Shown here piece by piece: positions 43,885-53,245 of a stretch of DNA of 64,000 bases. Numbering within the stretch: position 1 is the first letter of the stretch; every line of letters starts with the position of its first letter. Where the stretch lies: the NCBI GenBank assembly GCA_964463485.1, contig CAYXDO010000005.1:74031-138030 (forward strand), given 5' to 3'. This DNA is from CAYXDO01 sp964463485. Its GTDB lineage: Bacteria; Myxococcota; Kuafuiibacteriia; Kuafuiibacteriales; Kuafuiibacteriaceae. The translations under genes and the position numbers were made by a program. The notes below the pieces were generated by a model that did no database searches, had not been told where the DNA came from, and saw only the letters and a list, made by a program, of their open reading frames with translations.

Positions 43885-46800
43885 TCAGGCTCCGCTTCGC
43901 TCGGCCCGCTCTTCGAGCTCCGCCCTCACCTCGGTGATCGCCTTCTCCTCTTCGTCGAAGACGACGTCTTCATCGGGAGGTGGCGGGAGCCCGCCGAGGC
44001 GGCGCACCGCCTTCTCGACCTCGAGCGCGTGTCTTTTGTACGCCAACGACTTTGGCCAACCCTTCGTCTCTTTCGCGAGGTCTTCAGCCAAGATCGGAGC
44101 GCCGATCTTCACGAAGAGCTTCCTGCCTTTTGGAACAGAGGCCCCGACCGGCAACACGTCGTGGGTGCCGCCGAGGTACATGGGTACGACGTCGATCCCG
44201 TCCGACAACGCCAAATAGCCGATCGCCGGCCGGAAGCGACCGAGCTCTCCGTCCCGCGCCCTCGTACCCTCTGGGAAGATCAGCAACGACGACCCGTCTC
44301 GGAGCGCGGCCGACGCGAGCCGCATCGATTTTTTGAGCGATCCGTGACGGTCCATGGGGAGCAAGTTCGTGAAGTTTTCGAAGTAGACTCTCCGTACGGG
44401 GTCGTCGAAGAAGTAGTCCTTGGCCGCCAAAGTCATGAGCCCGGCGCCGAGCTCGCCGAGGGCGTGTTTGACCAAACCCATGTCGAGGTGACTGGCGTGA
44501 TTGGAGGCGACGATGAAGTTGCGGTTGGCGGGGATATTGCCCTGCCCTTCGACGCGGACGTCGAAGATTCGGTCATAGGCGAATTTTTGACCGAGGCCGA
44601 GGATACTCTTGCCGAGCGTTCGGACGGGCCCCGGGATCTCGACGGGGCTCTCTTCCTTATGCCCGACGTCCTCCGCTAGACCTCCCTTTGGGGAACGATC
44701 TCTGCTTGCCAAGGCCACGAGGTCGGCAACCGCGTGCGCAGCCTGGAGCTCGTCCTGACTCACCCGAGCCCGGGGGAACTCGGACTCGAGCGCACTCACG
44801 AGCTCGAGCAACATGAGAGAGTCGAGGCCGAGGTCGACTACTCTCACCGACTCGTGAAGCTCCTCGGGAGCCTTCTGGGTGATGGAGGCGATGGTTCGAA
44901 TGACGCCGTTGCGAATGCGGTCGGTGCTCGTCCAATCGATGCCGTCGCGGGCCGTCTTGAGCGCGCGCTCGAGTCGGACGATTTGATCCTTCACGAAGCG
45001 GCGTTGAATCTTTCGCGTGCTCGTCCTCGGGAGGTCGTTCTCCCAGAAGTGGAGGACCTTGATGCGGCGCCAATGCGGCTGTTTACTTCCGACCTCGCGG
45101 AAGTGCTCGCGAATGCGCTCGCGCACTTCGTCGGGATCCAGCCCCGACGCCGCCGAGGCCTCGTAGTCGGGCACGACCAGCGCGGCGACGCGCTCGCCGT
45201 TTGCGTCGACCGGGACTCCGACGACGGAGAGCTCTTTGACGAGCTTGGATCCGGAGTACAAGTCTTCGAGCTCGTCCGGGTACACGTTCTTGCCGCTCGA
45301 CTCGATGATGACGTCCTTTTGACGTCCAACGATGTAGAGGTTGCCGTCGTCGTCGAAACGGCCCTGGTCGCCGGTGCGCAACCAGCCCTCCACCAAGGTC
45401 GCCTTCGTGGAGTCGGGATCCTCCAAATAACCAGACATGATGGTAGGGCCGCGCGCGATGATTTCGCCGAGGCCGTTTTCGTCCGGCTGAGCGATCCGAA
45501 GCTCGAGCCCAGGAAGCGCCTGGCCGACGCTGCCGGCCGGAGTTTTCTCACGCGGCCAACCCACGGCCAGCACCGGCGCCGCCTCGGTGAGTCCGTACCC
45601 TTCGTGGACGTTGAACCCGAGCCCGCGGAGGTCCTTGTAGAGCGTCGGACTGAGCGGAGCGCCGCCCGACACCATGAATCGGATACGGCCGCCGAGCGCT
45701 TCGTGCATGGGCCGGAAAACGAGCCTGCCGAGGTTCCAGGGGGAGTAGTCACGAAGCGCCCGATTCGCCGCGATCAGCGCCTTCACCGCGAGCTCCGCGG
45801 GGCGGCCTTTGGAGGCGACCTCACGCATGATTTTCCGATGCAGCGCCTCCCAGACCGCAGGAACTCCGACCATCGCGGTGACGGGAATCTCTTCGAACGC
45901 TCGACTCAGGAGCTCAGGCGTTCGCTCCTCGAGATACGTCACCGAAGCGCCAGCCGAGAACGGCAACAAGAAGCCCGCCGAAAACTCGAAGGTGTGATGC
46001 AAGGGCAGCACCGAGAGCAAGGCGTCCGAGGCGCCGAGGTGGAAGAGCGCGGACATCCTCGACACGAGCGCCGTGAAGTTCTTGTCCGAGAGCATCACAC
46101 CCTTGGGACGACCCGTCGTTCCGGACGTGAAGATGATCGAAGCCAAGTCTTCGGCGCTTCGTTTTTTGGGCGCGAAGGGAAGGTCGTGGTCCACGTCTCC
46201 AAAGAGCTCGTGGAGCCCGATGACGGGGGCGTCGAACACCGCCTCGCCGTTCGCTTCACCCAGCTTCTTCCGCACGGAGTCGCTGGCGATGGCCAGCCGG
46301 ACTTTGGCTGCCCGGGCGAGGTTCGCGATCTCGGGCGCGGAGAGCTCCGGATCGACGGGCACCACGGTTCCGCCGGCGAGGATGATTCCAAAATACGCGA
46401 TGCCCCACTCGGGCCGACTCTCCGAGGAGAGTAAGACGCGATCCTTGGGCATTACGCCGCGGGAGTCGAGGAAGCGCGCGACCGCCTCTGCAGCGCGGCG
46501 GACGTCCCGATACGAGTACGAGTCGGCGATGTCGTTGTCACGAAGAATGCGAAAGGCAACTCTCCTCGCGTGCTCTTCCGTGCGCGACTCGAACATCTCG
46601 GAGAGGTCGTGCCAGCCGTGCGGAATCGTGACTTTCTTGCGCGGTGAGTTGTCGAGCTTTGGGAAGACCCAAGCCTCGAGCCCGGGAAGGTGGATGTCGA
46701 GCCAGTAAGTTCGCCAATCGATGGTCTCGACGCCGTACGGAAAGAGTCTTCGATCGGCCTCGGACATTCGGGCAAAGAGGCCGCGCGTGTTGTGGGTACG

Positions 46801-48342
46801 AAAGACGTAGCGGTGCTCCCAGATGAACGGCATGAAGAGCTCGAACGCGCTGACGACCTTGTCGAGGTCCGAGTTGACCTCCTTCACCCGCGTTCGCGCT
46901 GTTTTCACGAGCGCGCCGAAGGGCCCGTAGCGCTCGGGCTCCATGTTATCCAGGATCTTCTTGGCGCTCTTGGCGACCCTCTGGAGCGCCGGGGCGCCAA
47001 AACGTTCGTAACGCCCGCGGGTCAGCGGCAGCGGACCGACCCGCTCGGATAACCGCGCGCGCCACCAGGGCAACTCGCCGGACGCCTCGTCCTTCTTCAG
47101 CTTGCGACGACGATACAATCCCACCAGAGTCACGACCCGACCCATCGAGCATGGGTTCGTGTCGCCAGCGGCGACCTGATACACTTTTCGACTCTCACCA
47201 AGCATCAACGCAGCGGAGGCCGCCAAAATCACCGATGCCACCGAATCGACGGGAACGACGTCCAACACCAAGTCCTCGGGCGCGGGATAAATGACGTGTC
47301 CGAGCAAACCCAGGTAACTCAGGGGCGCGGACGTATTCATGCCCTCGTTCCACCCTGGGAACGGATACTCCATGGCGCTCTCGACGATCGCCGGACGCAC
47401 GATAGCCCACTCGAGGCCCTCGGTGGCCGCGATCGCCTGCTCCCCGAGCGACTTCGTGTACGTGTACACGTTCGGCCAACCCCACTGCTCCGAACGCTCC
47501 ACCCCCAGCCGGACGAGCTCCTCACTCACCCAACGTCGACGCGCATTGGTGACCGCGGCCTTCAGCGTTCGCGGCTTCATGTCGCGCCCGTCCTCCGCGA
47601 GACGCGCCTTGGCCTCCTCCAAAAACCTCGCTTCGAGCGCCGCGTCGTCCGTGCGCTCCTTGACCTGCCGCGCAAGACGCTCGAGGTCGCGGATCTCGCG
47701 CTCGAAGTCGAAGGTCACCCCCTTCAGCTCCTTGTGCTTCGGGAAGTAGCCGCTGATCGATTCGTCCTCGCGTACGTGCCCCGACCGACGACCCGCCACG
47801 AAACACGTCGAGATGTGCACCAACTTGGCGTGGGCACACTTACGCGTAAACCTCGCCGCCTCACGAGCCCCGATCGCGTTGACCTCCAACGCATCGTCGA
47901 GCGGCGGGTTGAAATTCACCAAGCCGGCCGAGTTGATCACGAGGTCGAGCTTCGAAAAGAGCTCGTCGCGAGTTTGCGGCTCGATCCCCAGATCGGGCTT
48001 CACCACGTCGCCTGCCACCGCTTCGACACGATCAGCGACGTACGCGTCGAAGCTCGGACCAAAACGCCTCGCGAGCGGCTCCATCACCTCCGAGCCGATC
48101 ACCTCGTCCATCAAACGCTGACGAGCGGTCTTGGAGCGATGAGGCCGGATCAGGCAGTAGATCTTTCGAGGCGCGAGCCGCTCGAGGAGCATCGCGAGGA
48201 CGACCTTGGCCACGAAGCCCGTAGTGCCGATCAGCAGGATGCTCTTGTCCGAGAGGACTTCGGGAACGGAGAGCGGCGGTCCCGGCGGGAGCGCGTCGTG
48301 TTTTTTCTCTTCGACGACGATGTCTTTGGGGCTATCAGACAT
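43885..48342 (-). CDS. Acyl reductase / AMP ligase / ACP / acyltransferase fusion (ElbD-like)
   Basis: 1485 residues, four enzymatic parts in order. Residues 30-400: NAD-binding fatty acyl (thioester) reductase with GTTGFVAK at 39-46 and YTYTK at 293-297. Residues 585-1130: acyl-activating ligase with SGTTGRPKG at 740, GYGLTE at 915, RTGDQG at 989 and Lys1111. Residues 1140-1210: phosphopantetheine carrier, Ser1175 in GLDSLML. Residues 1255-1470: PlsC-type acyltransferase with NHASHLD (His1282, Asp1287) and FPEGT at 1356. It can be read as activating a fatty acid, loading it on the carrier, reducing it and acylating a glycerol phosphate. From memory, this resembles ElbD of myxobacterial ether-lipid synthesis, which is not verified here. 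Confidence 0.88.
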   Translation of the reverse strand: MSDSPKDIVVEEKKHDALPPGPPLSVPEVLSDKSILLIGTTGFVAKVVLAMLLERLAPRKIYCLIRPHRSKTARQRLMDEVIGSEVMEPLARRFGPSFDAYVADRVEAVAGDVVKPDLGIEPQTRDELFSKLDLVINSAGLVNFNPPLDDALEVNAIGAREAARFTRKCAHAKLVHISTCFVAGRRSGHVREDESISGYFPKHKELKGVTFDFEREIRDLERLARQVKERTDDAALEARFLEEAKARLAEDGRDMKPRTLKAAVTNARRRWVSEELVRLGVERSEQWGWPNVYTYTKSLGEQAIAATEGLEWAIVRPAIVESAMEYPFPGWNEGMNTSAPLSYLGLLGHVIYPAPEDLVLDVVPVDSVASVILAASAALMLGESRKVYQVAAGDTNPCSMGRVVTLVGLYRRRKLKKDEASGELPWWRARLSERVGPLPLTRGRYERFGAPALQRVAKSAKKILDNMEPERYGPFGALVKTARTRVKEVNSDLDKVVSAFELFMPFIWEHRYVFRTHNTRGLFARMSEADRRLFPYGVETIDWRTYWLDIHLPGLEAWVFPKLDNSPRKKVTIPHGWHDLSEMFESRTEEHARRVAFRILRDNDIADSYSYRDVRRAAEAVARFLDSRGVMPKDRVLLSSESRPEWGIAYFGIILAGGTVVPVDPELSAPEIANLARAAKVRLAIASDSVRKKLGEANGEAVFDAPVIGLHELFGDVDHDLPFAPKKRSAEDLASIIFTSGTTGRPKGVMLSDKNFTALVSRMSALFHLGASDALLSVLPLHHTFEFSAGFLLPFSAGASVTYLEERTPELLSRAFEEIPVTAMVGVPAVWEALHRKIMREVASKGRPAELAVKALIAANRALRDYSPWNLGRLVFRPMHEALGGRIRFMVSGGAPLSPTLYKDLRGLGFNVHEGYGLTEAAPVLAVGWPREKTPAGSVGQALPGLELRIAQPDENGLGEIIARGPTIMSGYLEDPDSTKATLVEGWLRTGDQGRFDDDGNLYIVGRQKDVIIESSGKNVYPDELEDLYSGSKLVKELSVVGVPVDANGERVAALVVPDYEASAASGLDPDEVRERIREHFREVGSKQPHWRRIKVLHFWENDLPRTSTRKIQRRFVKDQIVRLERALKTARDGIDWTSTDRIRNGVIRTIASITQKAPEELHESVRVVDLGLDSLMLLELVSALESEFPRARVSQDELQAAHAVADLVALASRDRSPKGGLAEDVGHKEESPVEIPGPVRTLGKSILGLGQKFAYDRIFDVRVEGQGNIPANRNFIVASNHASHLDMGLVKHALGELGAGLMTLAAKDYFFDDPVRRVYFENFTNLLPMDRHGSLKKSMRLASAALRDGSSLLIFPEGTRARDGELGRFRPAIGYLALSDGIDVVPMYLGGTHDVLPVGASVPKGRKLFVKIGAPILAEDLAKETKGWPKSLAYKRHALEVEKAVRRLGGLPPPPDEDVVFDEEEKAITEVRAELEERAERSGA

Positions 48343-48391
48343 GTGCGCGGCTGTCTTCGCCTATCGAGCGGATGCGAGCGTTCTCGTCCTT

Positions 48392-49063
48392 CTATTCGAG
48401 CCGGGTGCGAACCCGATAGCTGCGACCATCGCGCGAAAGGGAGATCTTCTGCGCGCGAACAGCGATCTGAAGCCAATTCTCATACGCCCGAGACACGAGC
48501 GCTCGCCAATCACTCGCCGAGACCGGCGCGCGTTCGGCGCGGTCGTATTCGAGCAAGGCACGACGATGACGGCTCCAGATCTCCTCGACCGAGTCCGGCT
48601 CGAGCACCAAACGAAGATCGATTGGGTCCGAGGCGTGGAGCTGCGACAGAGCGGCGAGCGTGGAGGTCTCGACGCGTCGCCCGTCTCGGAGCGGCGTGAG
48701 GATGTGCAACATCAGGTCCGAGCGAGGCAGGAGCCCCGACTCGACGACCATCAAGAAAACCGCGGACTCGCCTTCGTGGACGAAGGGCACGACATAGACC
48801 TTGCGCACGAGAGACTCGAGCTCTGGGATCTTCACACACGACTCTGCTCGGTGAAATCCGAGGCTGGAGAGCTTGTCGCTCAAGTAGTCGAGCTGTTGTG
48901 CGGCGCTCGAAGGAAACTCCTCGCGCGGGACGCCGACGGCGGAGAACTGGCGCGGAATGAGCCCCGCGCCATCGCTGATCAAACCAGCGGGCATGAAGAG
49001 CCGCTGGAGAATCAGCGCGACGCTCCCGACGAGGAGAGCGATGAAGAGCCCATGAGGCTCCAT
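48392..49063 (-). CDS. Membrane-anchored protein of unknown function
   Basis: 223 residues. One N-terminal transmembrane segment (LFIALLVGSVALILQRLFM) anchors a soluble domain of about 190 residues with alpha/beta character (VYVVPFVHEGESAVFLMVVE). I do not recognise a family. It lies 49 bp upstream of the lipid enzyme on the same strand, so the two could be co-transcribed. Confidence 0.7.
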   Translation of the reverse strand: MEPHGLFIALLVGSVALILQRLFMPAGLISDGAGLIPRQFSAVGVPREEFPSSAAQQLDYLSDKLSSLGFHRAESCVKIPELESLVRKVYVVPFVHEGESAVFLMVVESGLLPRSDLMLHILTPLRDGRRVETSTLAALSQLHASDPIDLRLVLEPDSVEEIWSRHRRALLEYDRAERAPVSASDWRALVSRAYENWLQIAVRAQKISLSRDGRSYRVRTRLE

Positions 49064-49210
49064 GAGACGAGGATAGCGCAGATCGGGCGCAGGTGTCGCC
49101 CCTTGAACGAGAGCGTGATCGGAAAGTGTCCGTCGCCGCTCGGCTGCGACGCAACGTGACGTCTCCGCGATTTGGTTGCAGTTCCTGGAACGCTCGGTTA
49201 TGCGCGGGGC

Positions 49211-50143
49211 GTGAAGATTCTGATTACCGGCGGCGCCGGTTTCATCGGTTCACATCTTTCTGAACGCCTTCTCTCCGAAGGACACGAGGTGATCGCGCTG
49301 GACAACTTCTTCACCGGGAGCCGCGAGAACGTCCGACCGCTCCTGTCGAACCCGCGTTTCGAGGTCGTTCGACACGACGTGACGTTCCCCTTCCACATCG
49401 AGGCCGAGCGAATCTACAACCTCGCGTGCCCGGCGAGTCCGGTGCACTACCAGTTCAACCCGGTGAAGACGATTCGCACCTCGGTCGTGGGTATGCTCCA
49501 CTGCCTCGACCTCGCCAAGGAGCTCAAAGCTCGGGTTCTCCAGGCCAGCACGAGTGAGGTCTACGGAGATCCGACGGTCCATCCGCAACCCGAAACCTAC
49601 TGGGGACACGTGAATCCCATCGGGCCGCGCGCCTGCTACGACGAAGGAAAGCGCTGCGCCGAGGCCCTCGCGGTGGACTTTCACAGCCAAGAGAAGGTCG
49701 AAATCCGACTGGCCCGAATTTTCAACACCTACGGGCCTCGCATGTCGTTCGGCGATGGACGTGTCGTCAGCAACTTCATTCTTCAGGCGCTCAAAGGTGA
49801 GGACATCACGATCTACGGGGACGGCTCCCAGACCCGAAGCTTCTGTTACGTCGACGATCTCGTGACCGGGTTGATGGCGCTGATGGAACGCCCCAACTTC
49901 GACGGTCCCGTCAACCTCGGCAACCCAGGTGAGTACACCATCCGGGAGCTCGCCGAATGGACCCTGCGGCTCACCGAGAGTCGCAGCAAGCTGGTCTTTC
50001 GCCCGCTGCCCCAAGACGACCCGAAACAGCGTCAGCCCGACATCGCCAAAGCCAAAGAGCTACTCGGCTTCAGCCCGAAGACGCCGCTCGCCGAAGGGCT
50101 CGCCAGAACCATCGCAGACTTCCGGGCCCGCCTGTTCCACTGA
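49211..50143 (+). CDS. UDP-glucuronate decarboxylase-like SDR
   Basis: 310 residues from a GTG that begins the Rossmann fold (KILITGGAGFIGSHL). It converts UDP-glucuronate to UDP-xylose through oxidation, decarboxylation and reduction. Family landmarks are ACPASPVHYQ, STSEVYGDP and the catalytic YDEGKR (Tyr-x3-Lys), and IFNTYGPRM. UDP-xylose feeds surface glycans, consistent with the glycosyltransferases starting 2 kb downstream. It is divergent from the membrane-anchored unknown. Confidence 0.93.
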   Translation: MKILITGGAGFIGSHLSERLLSEGHEVIALDNFFTGSRENVRPLLSNPRFEVVRHDVTFPFHIEAERIYNLACPASPVHYQFNPVKTIRTSVVGMLHCLDLAKELKARVLQASTSEVYGDPTVHPQPETYWGHVNPIGPRACYDEGKRCAEALAVDFHSQEKVEIRLARIFNTYGPRMSFGDGRVVSNFILQALKGEDITIYGDGSQTRSFCYVDDLVTGLMALMERPNFDGPVNLGNPGEYTIRELAEWTLRLTESRSKLVFRPLPQDDPKQRQPDIAKAKELLGFSPKTPLAEGLARTIADFRARLFH

Positions 50144-50236
50144 CCCGATCCCGAATTCCCGCGCCGTCGTCACCGAACCCCTTGTTTCGGCGCCCCTATG
50201 ATGGAAGGCTCCGGGGCTCGTTCGTTGGAGTGACAC

Positions 50237-51283
50237 ATGGACACGCGAGATGGTTTCGTCAGAACTGTTGGCAACACCCCACTCATCAGGCTCAGGGCAC
50301 TATCGGAGGCGACTGGCTGCGACATTTTTGGAAAGGCCGAGTTTCTGAATCCTGGTGGGTCGGTGAAGGATCGAGCCGCGTTGGGGATCGTGTTGGACGC
50401 GGAGCAACGGGGGACCTTGCGGCCAGGAGGTGTGATCGTCGAGGGGACCGCGGGCAACACGGGCATCGGCTTGACGCTGGTCGGAAATGCTCGCGGATAT
50501 CATACGGTGATCGTGATTCCGGAGACTCAGAGTCAGGAGAAGAAAGACGCGCTCCGGGCGGCCGGAGCGACGCTGTATGAAGTCCCCGCGGTTCCTTACA
50601 AGAACCCGAACAATTATGTGCACGTGGCGAAGAGACTGGCCGAGCAACTCTCGGCGACCGAGCCGAACGGTGCGATCTGGGCCCAACAGTTCGACAACGT
50701 GGCGAATCGGCAGGCTCACTACGAGACGACGGGGCCTGAGATTTGGCGACAGACCGACGGGAAGATCGATGGGTTCGTGAGCGCGGTGGGTACGGGCGGA
50801 ACGCTCGCTGGCGTGGCCGCGGCGCTTCGGGAGCGGCACCCCGCCGTGAAGATTGCCCTTGCCGATCCGCCGGGGGCGGCCATTCACTCCTATTTCAGCA
50901 CGGGTGAGTTGAAGGCCTCGGGCAGCTCCATCACCGAAGGGATCGGGCAGGGACGAATCACGAAGAATCTCGAAGGACTCACGGTGGATTTCAGTTGGCA
51001 AATCCCTGACGACGAGACGGTGACGATGGTCTTCGACCTGGTGGCGAGGGAGGGCCTCGTGCTCGGCGCCTCGACCGGAATCAACGTGGCAGGCGCAGTG
51101 AGGCTCGCGCGGGAGCTCGGGCCGGGACATACCGTCGTGACGGTCTTGTGTGACTCCGGCGCGAGGTATGCCTCGAGACTCTTCAACCCAGAGTTCCTTC
51201 GCTCGAAGGGGCTCCCGGTTCCGTCCTGGATGGACGGCCCCCGAGCCACGTTGCCCGCGGGTGCGCTGGTCGCGACTGATTGA
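50237..51283 (+). CDS. cysK: Cysteine synthase (O-acetylserine sulfhydrylase)
   Basis: 348 residues. It makes cysteine from O-acetylserine and sulfide with PLP. Lys44 in NPGGSVKDR binds PLP; EGTAGNTGIG is the substrate loop (TSGNTG in most CysK) and VGTGGTLAG the phosphate-binding loop. DSGARYASRLF lies at the C-terminal end. The slightly different loop and 348-residue length place it among CysK variants; a role as a cystathionine or O-phosphoserine-using relative cannot be excluded. Confidence 0.88.
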   Translation: MDTRDGFVRTVGNTPLIRLRALSEATGCDIFGKAEFLNPGGSVKDRAALGIVLDAEQRGTLRPGGVIVEGTAGNTGIGLTLVGNARGYHTVIVIPETQSQEKKDALRAAGATLYEVPAVPYKNPNNYVHVAKRLAEQLSATEPNGAIWAQQFDNVANRQAHYETTGPEIWRQTDGKIDGFVSAVGTGGTLAGVAAALRERHPAVKIALADPPGAAIHSYFSTGELKASGSSITEGIGQGRITKNLEGLTVDFSWQIPDDETVTMVFDLVAREGLVLGASTGINVAGAVRLARELGPGHTVVTVLCDSGARYASRLFNPEFLRSKGLPVPSWMDGPRATLPAGALVATD

Positions 51284-51668
51284 CCTTAGCGCTGCCTTTC
51301 GGACGGTGCCGCTTTGCCTTTCGAAGCCGCCTTTGCCTTTCGGGCCGTGCCGGCCGCTCGGAATCGGGCGGCGGGGCCTAGACTCGGAATCGGGCGGCGA
51401 GCCTGAAACTCATCTAAACTCACCCGAGACCATGACCGCCAAGCAACTGCGGCGAGGCGGATCGCTCCGATTGACTCCGATCCCTACTCATGGGAGCCCG
51501 AATTTCGATGGGTGACGAGCGTACTACTACCGGGTCGACGGGAGCAGCTATCCCAGCCTCTTGCTCGTGCTGCGCGAAATCGCAGAATCCGAGCGAGATG
51601 ACTTGCTTCGTTGGTTCTCCGGCGCCAGACTCGAAACGGAAGCCCGGGACAAGACGTGGAGTTGGATC
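51284..51668. other. Degenerate region before repeat protein
   Basis: No intact gene. Near 51300-51400 are degenerate direct repeats (tgcctttcg three or four times; ctcggaatcgggcggcg twice). From 51516 the frame of the downstream repeat protein is open and reads sensibly (LLLVLREIAESERDDLL), while a different frame before 51515 also reads sensibly (DPYSWEPEFRWVTS). This suggests a frameshift has split a longer gene. Confidence 0.45.
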
Positions 51669-52079
51669 ATGAGTCACTCGAATACAAAACGCAGAGGTCG
51701 GAAGTTGGAGGGGCTCGAAGGCTACGACCAGTTGGTTCAATCATTCCTCGCGACGCTGAAGCCCGAGCAACGGCTCGCCGGCCTGGATCCGAAGGACCGG
51801 CTCGCCGGCCTGGATCCGAAGGACCGGCTCGCCGGCCTGGATCCGAAGGACCGGCTCGCCGGGCTCGACCCGAAAGACATCCTTGCCGAGCTCGACCCGA
51901 AGGACCGACTCGCCGGAATGGATCCGAAAGATATCCTTGCCGAGCTCGACCCGAAGGACCGACTCGCTGGGCTCGACCCTGACGAAGCGGTCCTTGCGAT
52001 CGACTCGCTTCCCGAGGCCGTGAGAGAGATGGTCATTCGCCACGTGACGAAGCACCAGCCTCGGCGTCGCTCCAGATGA
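51669..52079 (+). CDS. Nonapeptide (RLAGLDPKD) repeat protein, possibly 5'-truncated
   Basis: 136 residues from the ATG at 51669. After a basic N-terminus come eight or nine tandem copies of a 9-residue unit, consensus DPKDRLAGL with DPKDILAEL variants, then a short charged tail (RHVTKHQPRRRSR). The period places Leu at fixed turns and predicts a short solenoid. As I recall, similar repeats occur at the C-terminus of Rpn/PD-(D/E)xK nuclease-transposase relatives, whose catalytic domain would have been upstream and is not intact here. Best treated as a fragment or a stand-alone repeat protein. Confidence 0.55.
   Translation: MSHSNTKRRGRKLEGLEGYDQLVQSFLATLKPEQRLAGLDPKDRLAGLDPKDRLAGLDPKDRLAGLDPKDILAELDPKDRLAGMDPKDILAELDPKDRLAGLDPDEAVLAIDSLPEAVREMVIRHVTKHQPRRRSR
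51770..51990 (+). repeat. 27-bp coding tandem repeat
   Basis: The unit encoding DPKDRLAGL is repeated at 27-bp spacing. The first three units are identical at the DNA level and later ones diverge, showing recent expansion from the 5' side. Confidence 0.85.
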
Positions 52080-52141
52080 GCTCGTCTACCAAGGGGTCTT
52101 CGAATTTCCGTCCCAGCTCGGAGCCTCACCTGGCCTCGAGA

Positions 52142-53245
52142 TCACTCGAGTCCGTTCATGACGAGTCGGGCTCGGGCCGCGTAGGTATGAGACTCGAGAA
52201 GATCTCGCTTGGCTTCGGTGGACAGGCGGATCGCCAGCGCTTTGTCCTCGAGGAGTCGGCGAATCGACCGAACCCAAGCGTCGGGACTGGCGACGGGGGC
52301 GATGAGCGCGTTGCGCTCGTGTTCTAGGACTTCTTGGAGGATCGCCAGATCCGAAGCCACGATCGGGGCTCCGGACGCCATGTATTCGAGCATCTTGAGC
52401 GGGCTGGTCCAGCGGCTGATGTCGATCTTGCCGCCAGGCGTACCGACGAAGTCCTTTCGATTCGGCAGAAGTGCGACATCTAGACTTCGATAGTAACCGG
52501 CCAGCGCCCCATGATTCACGAAACCCAGAAATCGGACATTTTCCGGCACACCTCGACTCTGCCAACTCGAGATCTCTTCCGGCCGCCCGCCAATGACCAC
52601 GAAGTCGACCTCCGGCATCAGCCGAGCGACCTCTACGACGAGCTCGACGCCTTTGCCTTCGTAGAGACTTCCGACGTAGCCGGCGATGGGTCGATCTCCG
52701 CGCCGAATGGGTTCGGGGGGGGCTTCGGGTAGCGGGTCCGCGGCGCTCGGCGCCACGACGATCGAGCGACCTCGAGCGTAGGGGGTGAGCTCACGAGCGA
52801 GCGCGCCAGTCACCGCGCATAGCCTCCGCAATTGGGGGCTTTGGGCCAGCACGAGAAACCCAACTTTGCCTATGTTGGTCGACGGAGGCTCGTGCGCTTC
52901 GTACAGCACCGGAATTCCGATTCGAGCACACACCGCGGCGGCGACGACGTCGCGGGCGTACAAGAGATCGACGGTTCCTCGCCGCTTCACGAGCTCGGCC
53001 ATTTGTTCGGCGAGCAAGACGCCGCTGCCGAATCGGATCTTCGGGCGCCTGAGCATCTGGAGCTCGAAACATCGTTCGACGCCGTAGATTTCGAACGGGT
53101 TGCCTGCTTCGCCCACCTCGCCCGCCTTGGTGATGGCGGTGACCGTATGGCCCCTCTTCGCCAACGCCTCGCACATCTTCATGACGGCCACGCTGCTCGC
53201 ACGCCGGGATGGAACGTACGCTCCGGAGAGGTGGACGATCCTCAT
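52142..53245 (-). CDS. GT4-family glycosyltransferase
   Basis: 367 residues, GT-B fold. The N-terminus has the GT4 acceptor-domain signature HLSGAYVPSRRASSVAVMKM, and the C-terminal donor domain has GYVGSLYEGKGVELVVEVA, PLKMLEYMASGAPIVASD. It adds a sugar to a surface glycan precursor. Its start overlaps the stop of the upstream glycosyl/glycerophosphotransferase-like gene (ATGA at 53242-53245), so the two are co-translated. Confidence 0.9.
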   Translation of the reverse strand: MRIVHLSGAYVPSRRASSVAVMKMCEALAKRGHTVTAITKAGEVGEAGNPFEIYGVERCFELQMLRRPKIRFGSGVLLAEQMAELVKRRGTVDLLYARDVVAAAVCARIGIPVLYEAHEPPSTNIGKVGFLVLAQSPQLRRLCAVTGALARELTPYARGRSIVVAPSAADPLPEAPPEPIRRGDRPIAGYVGSLYEGKGVELVVEVARLMPEVDFVVIGGRPEEISSWQSRGVPENVRFLGFVNHGALAGYYRSLDVALLPNRKDFVGTPGGKIDISRWTSPLKMLEYMASGAPIVASDLAILQEVLEHERNALIAPVASPDAWVRSIRRLLEDKALAIRLSTEAKRDLLESHTYAARARLVMNGLE

